A DNA stretch of 64,000 nucleotides, from contig NZ_WRXO01000001.1 in NCBI RefSeq assembly GCF_009758125.1, positions 1,302,001 to 1,366,000 of the forward strand, given 5' to 3'. Each line of letters starts with the position of its first letter. The first letter of the stretch is position 1. The stretch is from Chitinophaga oryziterrae. GTDB lineage: Bacteria > Bacteroidota > Bacteroidia > Chitinophagales > Chitinophagaceae. Both the position numbers and the translations under genes were made by a program. The notes below the pieces were generated by a model. It had not been told where the DNA came from, ran no database searches, and saw only the letters and a list, made by a program, of their open reading frames with translations. Shown in pieces: positions 23,946 through 35,859 of the stretch.

Positions 23946-24107
23946 TGCTTTGTACGATAGCCGTAACAAAATTTATTTTTTCAATGGACAAACCACTTAA
24001 TCTGCTGGTAAAATTGTAAATTTGGATGGGTAGCCGAATACTCCTGGAACATATAGATTCTCAATTGTGTCAACAAGGTCAACATTATTTTCATATCTGA
24101 ATCTCCT

Positions 24108-24596
24108 ATGCAAAAAGAACAACCTTCAATTTTCGACCGCGATTTCATACAGGAAACATTGATTCGTCGTCGCCAGCTTATGCCGCTGGCATTGAAAATA
24201 TATGTGTGGTTTTTTATGTTACTTCCTTTTCTTTCATGGGCCAGCAGATCTTACTTTTATTTTAATCATAAGATATCATTCAATATCAGTTCCATTAAGG
24301 GCTTAGTCTTAGTGACTGCATTTGGCAGCCTGTTGTTACCGGCTTTGCGCTTTCTGTCAAACCTTTTTATTTTACTTGAGAAAAAATGGGCTATCCTGTT
24401 TGCATTGATAGTAACAACCCTTGATATGTTATCCTGGTGTTATTCCTCTGTTAATCTTTTTTACTTATTAAAGACAGGCTTTAATAGCGTAGTAATTTTT
24501 AGCTTATGCTGGTTAGTGCTGGAAATTCCTTATCTGATTATGTTGTTAAAAATAAAACGGGATTGGGAAAAAACTCCTGAAAAAGAATTGATGTAA
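24108..24596 (+). CDS. Small integral membrane protein, four helices
   Basis: A 162-residue protein with a charged N-terminus (FDRDFIQETLIRRRQ) and about four transmembrane segments (near residues 28-44, 65-90, 94-118, 124-146). I do not recognise the family. The arrangement is like uncharacterised inner-membrane proteins of Bacteroidetes. It lies alone between the secreted metallopeptidase and the TonB-receptor operon, with no clear partner. Confidence 0.65.
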   Translation: MQKEQPSIFDRDFIQETLIRRRQLMPLALKIYVWFFMLLPFLSWASRSYFYFNHKISFNISSIKGLVLVTAFGSLLLPALRFLSNLFILLEKKWAILFALIVTTLDMLSWCYSSVNLFYLLKTGFNSVVIFSLCWLVLEIPYLIMLLKIKRDWEKTPEKELM

Positions 24597-24717
24597 CTAC
24601 TCATTCAAGGTATGGTCCTATTGCATTGTTTTATATAAAGTTAATGCAGGCTTAAGATTCGGGTAACATTCGCATTTGACATTTGTGCATTCTTGTATAC
24701 AACAAAAATGTATAAAA

Positions 24718-27700
24718 ATGCCTATTCGCCAAAAGGGAATCTTCTTTAGTATTATTTTCTGTTTAACTGCACTTTATTCAATGGCCCAGACTAACCTCGC
24801 AGGTGTGTCGGGTAAAATTAACGGGAAAGATGGTACGCCACTACCCGGAGCTATTATATCAGTAAGAAATGAGTCTACTGGTTTCCAAACAAAAGTAGTG
24901 TCTAACGATAAAGGAGAATTTCTCCTGAAAGAGTTGCCACTCGGTTCCCCTTACACTGTTACTGTTGAAGCAATGGGAATGGTTACCCAGAAACAAACCG
25001 GCTATTCATTGAACCAGGGAGACCTGATCAAGGTAGCTTTTAAAATGGAAGATAAATCAACCGATCTTCAGGCAGTTGTCGTTTCTGCCGGTTCCCTTAA
25101 AAATAAGATAGAAAATATCGGCGCCGCTACAGCTGTAACGGCCAGGGATATTGCGAAGTTACCGGTGAACGGAAGAAACTTCACCTCACTGATGGACCTT
25201 TCTCCATTAAGTAGTGGAAGTAACTTATCCGGACAACTGGCTTCTGCTACCAACTTCACTATTGATGGTATGGCTGCAAGAAGTACTATCGCAGGTGGAC
25301 AAGCTACCGGTGCTTACTCCATTACGATGGAAGCTGTAAGAGAGTTCCAGGTAGTTACCAATCAGTATGATGTTACCTATGGTAATGCCGGTGGTGGTAC
25401 TGTAAGTACCGTTACAAAGTCGGGTACAAATAAATTACAGGGAAGCGCCTTTTCGTTCCTGCGTACTAACTGGTTATCCAGTCAGTATGGGCTGAACGGA
25501 TTAAAACGTAATCAGAAATTCTCTACCTATCAATATGGATTTTCAATAGGAGGGCCTATCATTAAGGATAAAGCACATTTCTTCTTAGCATGGGATCACC
25601 AGGAAGATTCACGCCCGTTATATATTGCCAATATCCAGTCGGCAAGTGATGAAAAGAGAAACAACGTAACCCAGGCTACGCTGGACCAGTTCCTGGTTAT
25701 AGCGAGGAATAAATATGGCGTTGCCAGCTCTCCTCAGTTCGGACAATTTGATAAAAAGAAAAATACACATGCGGTTTTCGGAAGGATTGACTGGCAGCTG
25801 AACAGCAGAAACCTGTTAACTGTAAGAGACAATTTTATCTACGATATGGATAATCAGTCAGATGGTGATAACACTGCTATTAACATCTACGAGGTATATA
25901 GCACCCGTAAGAGTATTAATAACAGTCTGATGGCATCTTTACGTACCTCCATCAACTCAAATGTAACCAACGAACTGAAATTACAGCACTACTGGGAGTA
26001 TAATAAAATGTTCGCCAATCCACAGTTACCTGCTGATAATATACCAAGAGCTATCGTACAGAATATCCAGTCTGTAGCGAGTGATAGTTCTGTACTGACT
26101 ACTGCCATTCAATTGGGCGGACAACGTTATGGCGGTGACTATTTCAATAATAATCTTGTACAGTTAGTAGACAACTTATATTGGAATACGGATAAGTCAC
26201 ACTTCACATTCGGTGGTGGCCTTACCTTTACCAACCAGAATTCCATTTACGGAAGTGAGACCAACGGACGTTTTTATTATACGGGTCTGACTAACTTCAA
26301 TAACCTTACTCCTTACCGTTTTGCAAGGGATATTTATTTATCAGATAATCATAATATCAAGTTTAATATTCTTGCTCCTAATGTGTATGCACAAATGCAG
26401 ACGAATTTATTCCCTGGATTTGATGTGACTGTAGGTGTACGTGTAGATTATACAGATTATCTCAATAAGGCAACTTTCAACCAGACAGTATTTAATACAC
26501 TTGGACTGAATACCTCTAACCCCCTCAGGACCTTACAGGTCCAGCCTCGTTTCCAGGCAAACTGGGACCTTGGACAGAATAAAAAGGATGTAATCCGTTT
26601 TGGTGCAGGTATCTTAGGCTCTGCACTCAACCCTTATTCCATGATCAACAATATGTTGTTTGATGGTTCTCATCTGGTAGGTGTTGATCTGACAGGTAGC
26701 ATGGTACCTACTCCTGATTTCCCCGGATACCGCAAGAATCCTGCAAGTGCTCCGGGAATGGACCTGATTAATAATCCGAATATTCCTAAGCTGGCAACCA
26801 TTAATATGAATGGTAAAGATGTAAAGGTACCTACGGTATATAAAATGAATGCTTCCTATTCACACTTCTTTACAGAAACATTCAGAATGAGTGTGAACGG
26901 TTATCTGACCTTCGGTCGTAATAACTACACGTATTTAGATGGTAACATGGTAGATCAGCCTTATTTCCGTATTGCCGCTGAAGGTAATCGCGGTGTGTAT
27001 GTTCCTGCTTCTACTATTAACACGACCAATGGTTCTGCTGACTGGACGCAGGGCCGCAAGACAACTGAAGTAGGTCGCGTATTACAACTGGAAAGTAAAG
27101 GAAAGGTAAACCAGATGGCATTTGTGATTGATGGAAGTTACCGTTACTTCAAAGACGGAGAAATTGCCTTCTCTTATACCTGGAACGATAGCAAGGATAA
27201 CACCTCTTACAATGGTAACGTAGCTAACACCGCAACACTTGTGCAGTATGTAAAAGATGATCCCCGTGATCTTGGAAAGATGAGTTATTCTGATAACCAG
27301 TTCAGAAATAAAATCGTTGTATATGGTACTGCTCCTACCTTCTGGGGTGTTAGTGTTGGTGTACGTTTCTCAGGTATAAGTGGTACACGTTATTCCTTCA
27401 TCGTGAACGGAAACGTGAACGGGGACTTTGTTGCGACCAATGACCTTGCTTATGTATACGATCCTAAAGGTGAGGCTACTCCACAGTATTTAAAAGATGG
27501 TATCAATGCTATCCTGGCTAATCCGAATGTAGAAAACAGTGCGAAAGATTATATCCGCAAAAACTTCGGACAGATCGCTGAAAGAAATGGTGGTGTGAAT
27601 CCTTTCTATGGCGTATTCGATTTAAGACTATCTAAAAAGATAAAGACCTTCAAAAACCAATATCTTGAACTTTCTGCGGATATGTTCAACGTGTTGAATT

Positions 27701-27876
27701 CTCTTAATAAGGAATGGGGCGTAAATCATAATGTAACTTCAACGAATTTATATACTATCAAAGGCTTTGATCCAGCTACTAATACTTACAAGTATGCGGT
27801 GAATACCAATGCAGGTGTTTCAGCATTAAGTGGTAACCCTTACCAGGTACAGATAGGTGTTAGATACGGTTTCTGA
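24718..27876 (+). CDS. TonB-dependent receptor with carboxypeptidase-regulatory-like domain
   Basis: A 1052-residue outer-membrane receptor. I start it at 24718, which gives a good signal peptide (MPIRQKGIFFSIIFCLTALY, cleavage after MAQ). Then come a carboxypeptidase-D-regulatory-like domain (GVSGKINGKDGTPLPGAI), a plug (LPVNGRNFTSLMDLSPL, with TIDGMAAR) and a long barrel ending in QIGVRYGF, with a terminal aromatic residue. It resembles Oar-type receptors rather than SusC, and there is no SusD partner. A phosphodiesterase gene follows after 21 bp, so it may import that enzyme's product. CATTTGAC-type promoter boxes lie upstream. Confidence 0.92.
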   Translation: MPIRQKGIFFSIIFCLTALYSMAQTNLAGVSGKINGKDGTPLPGAIISVRNESTGFQTKVVSNDKGEFLLKELPLGSPYTVTVEAMGMVTQKQTGYSLNQGDLIKVAFKMEDKSTDLQAVVVSAGSLKNKIENIGAATAVTARDIAKLPVNGRNFTSLMDLSPLSSGSNLSGQLASATNFTIDGMAARSTIAGGQATGAYSITMEAVREFQVVTNQYDVTYGNAGGGTVSTVTKSGTNKLQGSAFSFLRTNWLSSQYGLNGLKRNQKFSTYQYGFSIGGPIIKDKAHFFLAWDHQEDSRPLYIANIQSASDEKRNNVTQATLDQFLVIARNKYGVASSPQFGQFDKKKNTHAVFGRIDWQLNSRNLLTVRDNFIYDMDNQSDGDNTAINIYEVYSTRKSINNSLMASLRTSINSNVTNELKLQHYWEYNKMFANPQLPADNIPRAIVQNIQSVASDSSVLTTAIQLGGQRYGGDYFNNNLVQLVDNLYWNTDKSHFTFGGGLTFTNQNSIYGSETNGRFYYTGLTNFNNLTPYRFARDIYLSDNHNIKFNILAPNVYAQMQTNLFPGFDVTVGVRVDYTDYLNKATFNQTVFNTLGLNTSNPLRTLQVQPRFQANWDLGQNKKDVIRFGAGILGSALNPYSMINNMLFDGSHLVGVDLTGSMVPTPDFPGYRKNPASAPGMDLINNPNIPKLATINMNGKDVKVPTVYKMNASYSHFFTETFRMSVNGYLTFGRNNYTYLDGNMVDQPYFRIAAEGNRGVYVPASTINTTNGSADWTQGRKTTEVGRVLQLESKGKVNQMAFVIDGSYRYFKDGEIAFSYTWNDSKDNTSYNGNVANTATLVQYVKDDPRDLGKMSYSDNQFRNKIVVYGTAPTFWGVSVGVRFSGISGTRYSFIVNGNVNGDFVATNDLAYVYDPKGEATPQYLKDGINAILANPNVENSAKDYIRKNFGQIAERNGGVNPFYGVFDLRLSKKIKTFKNQYLELSADMFNVLNSLNKEWGVNHNVTSTNLYTIKGFDPATNTYKYAVNTNAGVSALSGNPYQVQIGVRYGF

Positions 27877-27897
27877 TAAGCATTAAATAAACGAAAG

Positions 27898-29238
27898 ATG
27901 AAGAAGTTAATTATTGGATTGTATTGTTGTCTTGGATTTCAACAGGTAAACGCGCAGACGGCCAAATATGTAGTGATGGTCACTGTTGATGGTTTCAGAC
28001 CGGAGTTTTACCTGGACAGTACCTATGGTATGCATACAGTCAGAGAACTGGCCCGTAATGGAGTAGCAACTGAAGGTATGAACCCTGTATTTCCTTCTGT
28101 GACTTATCCGGATCATACGACTATGGTGACAGGTGTTACACCTGCCAAACATGGGATTTATTATAACACTCCATTTGAGCCGGCGGGACAAACAGGTAAA
28201 TGGTACTGGGATTATAACCTGATCAAGGCAACTACCATATGGGATGCTATGCATAAGGCTGGTCGTAAGACAGCCTGTGTACGCTGGCCAGTTACATTTA
28301 ATGCCCCGATAGATTATCGTATTCCGGAGTACTGGAATTACAAGGATATGTCGGATAGTCGTCCTTATACCGCGGCAGCCACACAGCCATTGTCTTTGTG
28401 GAAAGAAGTGCAGGATAGTGCTACCGGATATTTAGAACCGGATGATATCGGTGCTGAACATAATGAGCTGATTGCTGATGAGAATGTTGCCAGGATGGCG
28501 GGTTATATCATCCGTAAGTATAAACCAGGCTTTATTGCGCTTCATCTGGCCTGTACAGACCATTACGAACACCAGGAAGGCCGGGAGGCTTATATGGTGC
28601 GTGCAGCTGTCTCCGGGGCAGACAGGGGGATTAAAACCCTTGTAGAAAGCATTCATCGTGCAGGTATTGCAGACAGTACGTTGATTGTGATATTGGGAGA
28701 CCATGGATTTGAGGATATTTATCGCTCTTTCAATCCTAATTTCCTGCTGAAGGAGAATGGTCTGATAGGAGATGTGAAAAAAGGTGAATGGAAAGCGCAA
28801 TTTCATACTTCCGGTGGAGCTGCCTTTTTGCAGTTAAAAGATCCAAAAGATAAAGTAACGCTGGAGAAGGTGAAGAGCATCCTGCAAAATGTACCGGATT
28901 CACTGAAACAATACTTTGCAATAGTAGATGAAGGGAAAATGGCTGCGATAGGAGCTGATCCGAATAGTCCGTTTGCATTGACAGGATTAAATGGTACTTC
29001 TTTCGGAAGCAGTACTAAGGTGGTGACAGAGACTTTTGCTAAAGTAAAAGGTACACATGGTTATTTCCCTGATCATAAACAAATTCAGACAGGCTTTGTA
29101 GCTTTTGGTCCGGGTCTTAAAAAAGGAGTGGTGATTCCTGTTATGAATATGACGGATGTTGCTCCTCTGATTGTAAAGATCGCGGGTATTGAGTTACCTG
29201 GTATGCAGGGGAAACTGATTACTGAGTTTTTGAAATAA
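27898..29238 (+). CDS. Ectonucleotide pyrophosphatase/phosphodiesterase (NPP-like)
   Basis: A 446-residue exported enzyme of the alkaline-phosphatase superfamily. After the signal peptide (to about residue 20, VNAQ) all two-zinc-site residues are visible: D31 (TVDGFRP), nucleophile T69 (FPSVTYPDH), D221 and H225 (CTDHYEHQEG), D268 and H269 (LGDHGFED), and H387 (GTHGYFPD). It should hydrolyse phosphodiester or pyrophosphate bonds in nucleotides or related compounds in the periplasm. It is co-transcribed with the TonB receptor 21 bp upstream, which suggests hydrolysis coupled to uptake. A strong terminator follows. Confidence 0.92.
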   Translation: MKKLIIGLYCCLGFQQVNAQTAKYVVMVTVDGFRPEFYLDSTYGMHTVRELARNGVATEGMNPVFPSVTYPDHTTMVTGVTPAKHGIYYNTPFEPAGQTGKWYWDYNLIKATTIWDAMHKAGRKTACVRWPVTFNAPIDYRIPEYWNYKDMSDSRPYTAAATQPLSLWKEVQDSATGYLEPDDIGAEHNELIADENVARMAGYIIRKYKPGFIALHLACTDHYEHQEGREAYMVRAAVSGADRGIKTLVESIHRAGIADSTLIVILGDHGFEDIYRSFNPNFLLKENGLIGDVKKGEWKAQFHTSGGAAFLQLKDPKDKVTLEKVKSILQNVPDSLKQYFAIVDEGKMAAIGADPNSPFALTGLNGTSFGSSTKVVTETFAKVKGTHGYFPDHKQIQTGFVAFGPGLKKGVVIPVMNMTDVAPLIVKIAGIELPGMQGKLITEFLK

Positions 29239-29252
29239 TCAATCTTCTTTAT

Positions 29253-29293
29253 AAAAAGGGGCTGTCTTCAGTATGGAGCAGCCCCTTTTTTTT
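29253..29293 (+). terminator. Rho-independent terminator
   Basis: AAAAAGGGGCTG (from 29253) pairs with CAGCCCCTTTTT (29279-29290), followed by more T. It closes the receptor/phosphodiesterase operon. The 335-bp gap to 29573 is very AT-rich with several TTTG boxes, so it is the promoter region of the giant adhesin; no gene is seen. Confidence 0.85.
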
Positions 29294-29573
29294 GTGTATA
29301 GCCCTTCATTAAAATCCAGAATAATCCTCCCCATATATCTATATATAAAAATAAATATTATTTGTATATAATTAATATATTTATATTTGTATTGTTGAGA
29401 ATAAGTTAGTTGTGCATTTTATGTACTGGTAGTGGCATTGTTTTGTAGTAATACTTGGACAAATATATATTGGCATATGACCTTTCTTTGCCATATAAAG
29501 CGAACGGATATTTAAGCAAACCCTTTAATCTATGACAACAGTGGCCGAAAGGCTGCTCATCTTGCCCTGTGCT

Positions 29574-32500
29574 ATGAAAATATATTTCATTAAAGCTATA
29601 TTAAGCGTCAGCTTAATGCTTTTCCCATTCCTGGTTTTTGGCCAGTTACCTTACAGTCCATGTAGTCCCAGCGGAGGAAAAAGAGCCGACGTATTGGCTG
29701 TGGAGACAAAATATAAAGCTCCTGGTGGGGCTGCACCAACGTTCACTATTCCTGCAGGTGCGAGATCTATTGCGGTCTATACGTCTTCTGAGACGGGTAT
29801 CACTACCGGTGGTGAGAATCCGCAGGGTGATGAGGATTTCATCACTATCAATGCAATCATTGATCTGACAACCAGTACCTCGTCGGGTTTTGTGAACTAT
29901 GCGAAAAATACAAATCTGGATGGTTCCGGTACGAATGTGTATGGATGGAAGAAGGCTCCGTTAGGGGCTTTTATACCAACTGGTAGTAAGGTAGGAGATG
30001 CAGCGCCGAATCTGAACGATGTAAATTTTTCTGTTTCGGGTTCGACATTAACGATCACGGAGAGTGCCACGGGGACCAATTCTTCTTATTATGTAGAATA
30101 TTTATCTCCGTATAATAATTCCCTGAATCCTCTGACACCAGAGATAAGGACACTGTTACATGGTGCAACTGCTGCGAATACAGACTTGTTGATACCTATA
30201 CCAGCGGGTGCCAGCATTGCATTTATTTCGGCAAAAGGCACCAACTCCAGCGCTGTTGACCTGAATTCGGGAGCAGGTACGGAAGAGGGTTATTCCAATA
30301 TGCGTTTTACGATTGATCTCGATAAGGGGTTAACAGATGGTTTTGTTACACTTGCGAATGGTGGATCTGTTGACAGACGATCTACTTATGTGATCAATGA
30401 TATGAGCAGTACAGCTACTACCAGTATGCTTTCTGTTGCAGGTATTTCCGGTGATTATGCATCAAAACTGGTAAGTGCAGGTGCGGTGGGTGTTTATAAT
30501 CCACAGATATATGTATCCGGTTCTAATCTTGTTATCAAACGTGATGCAAATTATGCCCGGGATTTTGATGATGCTTATGTAATAGAGTTTTATACCAGGG
30601 TAGGGTTGGGAATGAGCGCTGAATTTATCGATTCTGATATCAAGAGTATTGCTTCGGGAGTGGATTCTGGTCCGGGTGTTGCGAGGGTTTTTAATATTCC
30701 TTCAGGTACAAACTTTATCTATTTTAATGAAACAGGTAATGCCGTAAATACAAACAATGAAAGCAATGAAAATTCCCTGGCATCTTATGCTTACATAGAC
30801 TTAAATGCGGGAACGGCTACCGGGTATTTTTATCAGCAGGTAGGGTTGTCAAATGCAACGAGAAGAGATGATAATTATGCGTTCAAAAGCGTGCCGCTGG
30901 ACAATACCAGCACACGCACCCATACAAATACGGTAGGATTTAAAGGTCCTAATGTGTATGATATTTCGTTTGCATTGTCCGCTGATAAAAGTCAGCTGAC
31001 AGTTACGAATAAAACAGGTCTGGCTACTACTTATTACCAGTTCCTGTTATCGGCAGATTTTTATGGCTCCAAGCCGGATATCGCTTTTAATACTTCGAAT
31101 ATTACTTTTACCAAGGGTAGTTCCTGTAATATTGTAACAGCACATGTCAATGTTTGTAATCCCGGATCTGGTAATAACAGTGGTGGGATGCCTATTGCAT
31201 TTTATGCAGGAGATCCTACTTCAGATCCTACTGCGAAGCTGTTATACACCAGCACTTTTAATCAGGCGATTGACCAGGGTGAATGTAAAACCTTTGATTT
31301 TAATGTTGACCTGAGCAGCTTCAGTAACCTGAACATCAGTATGACACTTATCATTAATGATAATGGCAGTTTTGTTACTGGCGGTGTGGGTACTGCCGTG
31401 GGTACACCATTTACACTGGCTTCTCTTGTAAATCAGAATACGGGTTATAAAGAGTGTTACTACGATAATAATATTATTACCAAAACGATTAATGTAAATA
31501 ATTGTCCGGTTACTAATCTTGATCCTGATAATAGTTCCGGTGCTACAGGTACTAATAATTTTAAGAATTATTTTGCAGCAGGAAGTGCTACGGGGTCAAT
31601 AGTGACAGATGCTGATATAAAGATTGTTGACCCGGATGGGGGGGATGTATTTGGTGCGACCATTACCTTAACAAATGTACTGAATGCAGGCGCGGAAGCA
31701 TTGACGCTTACCGGTATATTACCTGCGGGAATCACGATGACGGGTAATGGTACGAGTGTGATTACTTTATCCGGACAAGCTTCTGCATCAGCGTATGAAA
31801 CTGCGCTGAAGATGATTACCTACAAAAACACCAACGGCTCTCCGAATACAACAGACCGTATTATTACTACCACAGTAAATGATGGTATTGAAACGGGACC
31901 TATTGCTACTACTACCATGGTGATATTAACGACCCCTTATGTTAATATAACAGGTAATAGTATCACTATTGCGGATAACACTGCCACTACAAATATTGCG
32001 GACGGAACAGGGTATGGTACAAATATCACCGCAGGTGCTGCTGTTAATCACACGTTTACTATTCAAAATGTAGGAACAGGTGTGATCAATCTGACAGGCT
32101 CTCCACTGGTGAAAATTACAGGAGATGCAGGTTTTACGGTTACTACGCAGCCGGCGTTAACAGCAGTATCAACTGCAACCAGCGTTCCTTTTGTAGTGAG
32201 TTTTAATCCGGCTGCTCATACGATAGGTACTTACACTGCTACTGTTACAATTGTGAACGATGATCCGAATGTGGGCCGCGCAACTTACACTTTCCTGGTT
32301 TCTGCAGACGTAAACAACCTGCCGGTTGTTACTAATAATACAGTATCTGCGAATGAGGACAATACACTCACCTTTACGGCTGCCAACTTCACGACTCATT
32401 ACTCAGATCTTGATGGTACTGCGCTGAATAAGATAAAGATTGTAAGTGTACCGCTGAATGGTAGTTTCAAGTTGAGTGGTCTAGTAATTACTGCCGGACA

Positions 32501-35500
32501 GGAGATCCCTGCTGCACAGCTTGGGAATATTACTTTTACGCCTACAGCTGACTGGAATGGTAGCACCTCTTTCGACTGGAATGCTTCCGATGGAACTTCT
32601 TATGCGGCAGCGGATGCAACCATGAACATCAACATTAATGCGGTGAATGATGCGCCTGTTATAACAGTACCTGCCAGTCTTGCCGTTACAGAAGATATTC
32701 CCGTTTCTCTGAATGATGTATCCTTAGCTGATATTGATGCAGGAGCAGGAAATATAACAGTAACGTTCTCTGTTCCTGACGGAGTGATAAATGCAACCTC
32801 TTCGGGAGGAGTAACCGTGAGTGGTACACCTTCTGCACTTATATTAAATGGTACCCTGACTGATATCAATGCATTTTTAGCGGCTAATAATGTCACTTAT
32901 TCTTCTTCACAGAATCCGCCGGCATCCGTTATTATGACGGTGAATGTATCAGATAACGGGAATACCGGTTCTGGTGGAGCGCTACAGGATACAAAGACGA
33001 TAACGATAGGTATAACTGCAGTAAATGATGCACCTACCAGTCCGGATTACACGAATACAACGAATGAGGATGCACCAGTGAATGGAACGATAACAGGAAC
33101 GGATGCAGAAGGGGATGTGCTGACTTATACCAAAGCAACAGATCCCTCACATGGAACGGTTACGGTAAATTCAACGACCGGTGCTTATACTTATACACCA
33201 GCGGCTGATTATAACGGCCCGGATAGTTTCACCGTAACGATAGATGATGGGAATGGTGGAACTAAAACAGTAACGGTGAATATCACAGTTGATCCTGTGA
33301 ATGATGCACCTACCAGTCCGGATTATACAAATACGACTAATGAGGATGCACCAGTGAATGGAACAATAACAGGAACAGATGTGGATGGTGATGCGCTGAC
33401 TTATACGAAAGCTACTGATCCATCACATGGAACCGTTACTGTTGATCCAACAACCGGTGCTTATACTTATACGCCAGCGGCTGATTATAATGGCCCTGAT
33501 AGTTTCACTGTAACGATAGATGATGGCAATGGTGGGACTAAGACAGTAACGGTAACTATCACAGTTAATCCTGTGAATGACCCACCTACCAGTCCGGATT
33601 ATACAAATACAACGAATGAGGATGTACCAGTGAATGGAACGATAACAGGAACGGATGCAGAAGGGGATGTGCTGACTTATACCAAAGCAACAGATCCCTC
33701 ACATGGAACGGTTACGGTAAATTCAACGACCGGTGCTTATACTTATACACCAGCGGCTGATTATAACGGCCCGGATAGTTTCACCGTAACGATAGATGAT
33801 GGGAATGGTGGAACTAAAACAGTAACGGTGAATATCACAGTTGATCCTGTGAATGATGCACCTACCAGTCCGGATTATACGAATACAACGAATGAAGATG
33901 CACCAGTGAATGGAACAATAACAGGAACAGATATAGATGGTGATGCGCTGACTTATACAAAGGCTACAGATCCATCACATGGAACAGTTACTGTTGATCC
34001 AACAACCGGTGCTTATACTTATACGCCTGCGGCTGATTATAACGGTCCGGATAGCTTCACTGTAACGATAGATGATGGCAATGGAGGGACTAAGACAGTA
34101 ACGGTAACTATCACAGTTAATCCTGTGAATGACCTGCCTACCAGTCCGGATTATACAAATACAACGAATGAGGATGTACCAGTGAATGGAACGATAACAG
34201 GAACGGATGCAGAAGGGGATGTGCTGACTTATACCAAAGCAACAGATCCCTCACATGGAACGGTTACCGTAAATTCAACAACCGGAGCTTATACTTATAC
34301 ACCAGCGGCTGATTATAACGGCGCGGATAGTTTCACCGTAACGATAGATGATGGGAATGGTGGGACTAAAACAGTAACGGTGAATATCACAGTTGATCCT
34401 GTGAATGATCCGCCTACCAGTCCGGATTATACAAATACGACTAATGAGGATGCACCAGTGAATGGAACAATAACAGGAACGGATGTGGATGGTGATGCGC
34501 TGACTTATACGAAGGCAACAGATCCATCACACGGAACAGTTACTGTTGATCCGACAACCGGTGTTTATACTTATACGCCTGCTGCTGATTATAACGGCCC
34601 GGATAGTTTCACCGTGACGATAGATGATGGTAATGGTGGTACTAAAACCGTAACAGTGAGCATTACCGTAACAGCAGTGAATGATAATCCTACCGGCACT
34701 GGTGATACAAAAACGACTACAGAAGAAACCGCAGTAAGTGGCACTGTCACAGGTGCTGATGCAGATGGAAATGTGGTTACCTATACAAAAGCTACGGATC
34801 CTGCACATGGTACAGCTACAGTTGATAACACAACCGGTGCTTATACCTATACACCAACACCTGGTTATACCGGAACAGATGGTTTTACAATAACGATAGA
34901 TGATGGCAATGGTGGTACAACTACGGTGATAGTGAATCTTACAGTAAATCCCGGTAGTCCTGCTGTAACGCTGGTGAAAACGGCGGTGGTAAACGGTGAT
35001 AAGGTAACATATACATTCATCTTCAAAAATACCGGCGATGTTACTTTAAGTACGGTTACACTGACAGATACGAAACTGGGTATCAGCAACAAGAGTATTG
35101 ATGTGAGTGGCGGATTGCTGCCTGGTGCTTCCACTACCTATACAACAGTATATACTTTAACAGATGCTGAAAAAGCGGCAGGAACAGTTAGCAATTCTGC
35201 TTCTGTAAGCGCTGCAACACCAGGAGCAACTGTGGTAGGGGATATCTCAGGTACGGATGAAAACAACAATGATTCAACTGTTACTGCATTACCTGCTCCG
35301 CCGGTAGCTGCAGATGACCAGACAAATACCAATGTAAATAAGGCGATTGTTATAATCGTACTGGATAACGATGATGCGGGTACATCTACACTGAACGATC
35401 AGACAGTAGAAATAGTGACAGCGCCTGATCACGGAACAGTAGTAGCGAATCCTGACGGAACTGTTACGTATACTCCGGCAGCAGGTTATGTAGGTGACGA

Positions 35501-35855
35501 TGTCTTTACTTACAGGGTGAAGAATGCGGAAGGTTATTATTCAAATGCTGCTATGGTGACAATAACCGTCAAGGCAGGAGATGTAAATGTACCAACGTTG
35601 TTTACACCAAATGGAGATGGTAAGAATGATGTATTTGAGATAAGGGACCTGAATCAATATGCGGATAATGAGCTGATCATTGTTAACCGCTGGGGTAATG
35701 AGGTATTCAGACAGAAGAACTATCAGAATCGCTGGGATGGTAATGGTTTAAATGAAGGTACTTATTATTACCTGCTGCGTATAAAACGTACAAGTAATTC
35801 GCAATGGGAGGTGATTAAAGGCTTTATTACACTTGTAAGGGCTTTTAAAAAATAA
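29574..35855 (+). CDS. Giant T9SS-exported repeat adhesin with CHU_C tail
   Basis: A 2093-residue surface protein. I start it at 29574, giving the signal peptide [20 protein letters not shown] (cleavage near FGQ). The N-terminal 700 residues are beta-rich with no clear family. Ig/choice-anchor-like domains follow, then one cadherin-like domain, then seven 92-residue cadherin-like (tandem-95) repeats at 33024-34955. Next are a DUF11-type domain ([20 protein letters not shown]), another Ig-like domain ([13 protein letters not shown]) and a gliding-motility-associated C-terminal domain ([20 protein letters not shown] to [11 protein letters not shown]), the type B T9SS signal. Aspartates in the repeats (DAEGD, DDGNGG) suggest calcium binding. 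PorP/SprF and OmpA genes follow. Confidence 0.93.
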   Translation: MKIYFIKAILSVSLMLFPFLVFGQLPYSPCSPSGGKRADVLAVETKYKAPGGAAPTFTIPAGARSIAVYTSSETGITTGGENPQGDEDFITINAIIDLTTSTSSGFVNYAKNTNLDGSGTNVYGWKKAPLGAFIPTGSKVGDAAPNLNDVNFSVSGSTLTITESATGTNSSYYVEYLSPYNNSLNPLTPEIRTLLHGATAANTDLLIPIPAGASIAFISAKGTNSSAVDLNSGAGTEEGYSNMRFTIDLDKGLTDGFVTLANGGSVDRRSTYVINDMSSTATTSMLSVAGISGDYASKLVSAGAVGVYNPQIYVSGSNLVIKRDANYARDFDDAYVIEFYTRVGLGMSAEFIDSDIKSIASGVDSGPGVARVFNIPSGTNFIYFNETGNAVNTNNESNENSLASYAYIDLNAGTATGYFYQQVGLSNATRRDDNYAFKSVPLDNTSTRTHTNTVGFKGPNVYDISFALSADKSQLTVTNKTGLATTYYQFLLSADFYGSKPDIAFNTSNITFTKGSSCNIVTAHVNVCNPGSGNNSGGMPIAFYAGDPTSDPTAKLLYTSTFNQAIDQGECKTFDFNVDLSSFSNLNISMTLIINDNGSFVTGGVGTAVGTPFTLASLVNQNTGYKECYYDNNIITKTINVNNCPVTNLDPDNSSGATGTNNFKNYFAAGSATGSIVTDADIKIVDPDGGDVFGATITLTNVLNAGAEALTLTGILPAGITMTGNGTSVITLSGQASASAYETALKMITYKNTNGSPNTTDRIITTTVNDGIETGPIATTTMVILTTPYVNITGNSITIADNTATTNIADGTGYGTNITAGAAVNHTFTIQNVGTGVINLTGSPLVKITGDAGFTVTTQPALTAVSTATSVPFVVSFNPAAHTIGTYTATVTIVNDDPNVGRATYTFLVSADVNNLPVVTNNTVSANEDNTLTFTAANFTTHYSDLDGTALNKIKIVSVPLNGSFKLSGLVITAGQEIPAAQLGNITFTPTADWNGSTSFDWNASDGTSYAAADATMNININAVNDAPVITVPASLAVTEDIPVSLNDVSLADIDAGAGNITVTFSVPDGVINATSSGGVTVSGTPSALILNGTLTDINAFLAANNVTYSSSQNPPASVIMTVNVSDNGNTGSGGALQDTKTITIGITAVNDAPTSPDYTNTTNEDAPVNGTITGTDAEGDVLTYTKATDPSHGTVTVNSTTGAYTYTPAADYNGPDSFTVTIDDGNGGTKTVTVNITVDPVNDAPTSPDYTNTTNEDAPVNGTITGTDVDGDALTYTKATDPSHGTVTVDPTTGAYTYTPAADYNGPDSFTVTIDDGNGGTKTVTVTITVNPVNDPPTSPDYTNTTNEDVPVNGTITGTDAEGDVLTYTKATDPSHGTVTVNSTTGAYTYTPAADYNGPDSFTVTIDDGNGGTKTVTVNITVDPVNDAPTSPDYTNTTNEDAPVNGTITGTDIDGDALTYTKATDPSHGTVTVDPTTGAYTYTPAADYNGPDSFTVTIDDGNGGTKTVTVTITVNPVNDLPTSPDYTNTTNEDVPVNGTITGTDAEGDVLTYTKATDPSHGTVTVNSTTGAYTYTPAADYNGADSFTVTIDDGNGGTKTVTVNITVDPVNDPPTSPDYTNTTNEDAPVNGTITGTDVDGDALTYTKATDPSHGTVTVDPTTGVYTYTPAADYNGPDSFTVTIDDGNGGTKTVTVSITVTAVNDNPTGTGDTKTTTEETAVSGTVTGADADGNVVTYTKATDPAHGTATVDNTTGAYTYTPTPGYTGTDGFTITIDDGNGGTTTVIVNLTVNPGSPAVTLVKTAVVNGDKVTYTFIFKNTGDVTLSTVTLTDTKLGISNKSIDVSGGLLPGASTTYTTVYTLTDAEKAAGTVSNSASVSAATPGATVVGDISGTDENNNDSTVTALPAPPVAADDQTNTNVNKAIVIIVLDNDDAGTSTLNDQTVEIVTAPDHGTVVANPDGTVTYTPAAGYVGDDVFTYRVKNAEGYYSNAAMVTITVKAGDVNVPTLFTPNGDGKNDVFEIRDLNQYADNELIIVNRWGNEVFRQKNYQNRWDGNGLNEGTYYYLLRIKRTSNSQWEVIKGFITLVRAFKK
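33024..34955 (+). repeat. Seven tandem 276-bp repeats in two alternating types
   Basis: Repeat starts are at 33024, 33300, 33576, 33852, 34128, 34404 and 34680, all exactly 276 bp (92 codons) apart. Units 1, 3 and 5 share [10 protein letters not shown] and [10 protein letters not shown]. Units 2, 4 and 6 share TD-x-DGDALTY and VDPTTG. Unit 7 is diverged. Odd units are nearly identical to each other in DNA, so the real period is 552 bp. Confidence 0.95.
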
Positions 35856-35859
35856 TACT

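Noticed and set aside
33024-34955. Regular repeats that could suggest a CRISPR array
   Set aside because: The units are 276 bp, contiguous and in frame, encoding cadherin-like domains; there are no short repeats with spacers.
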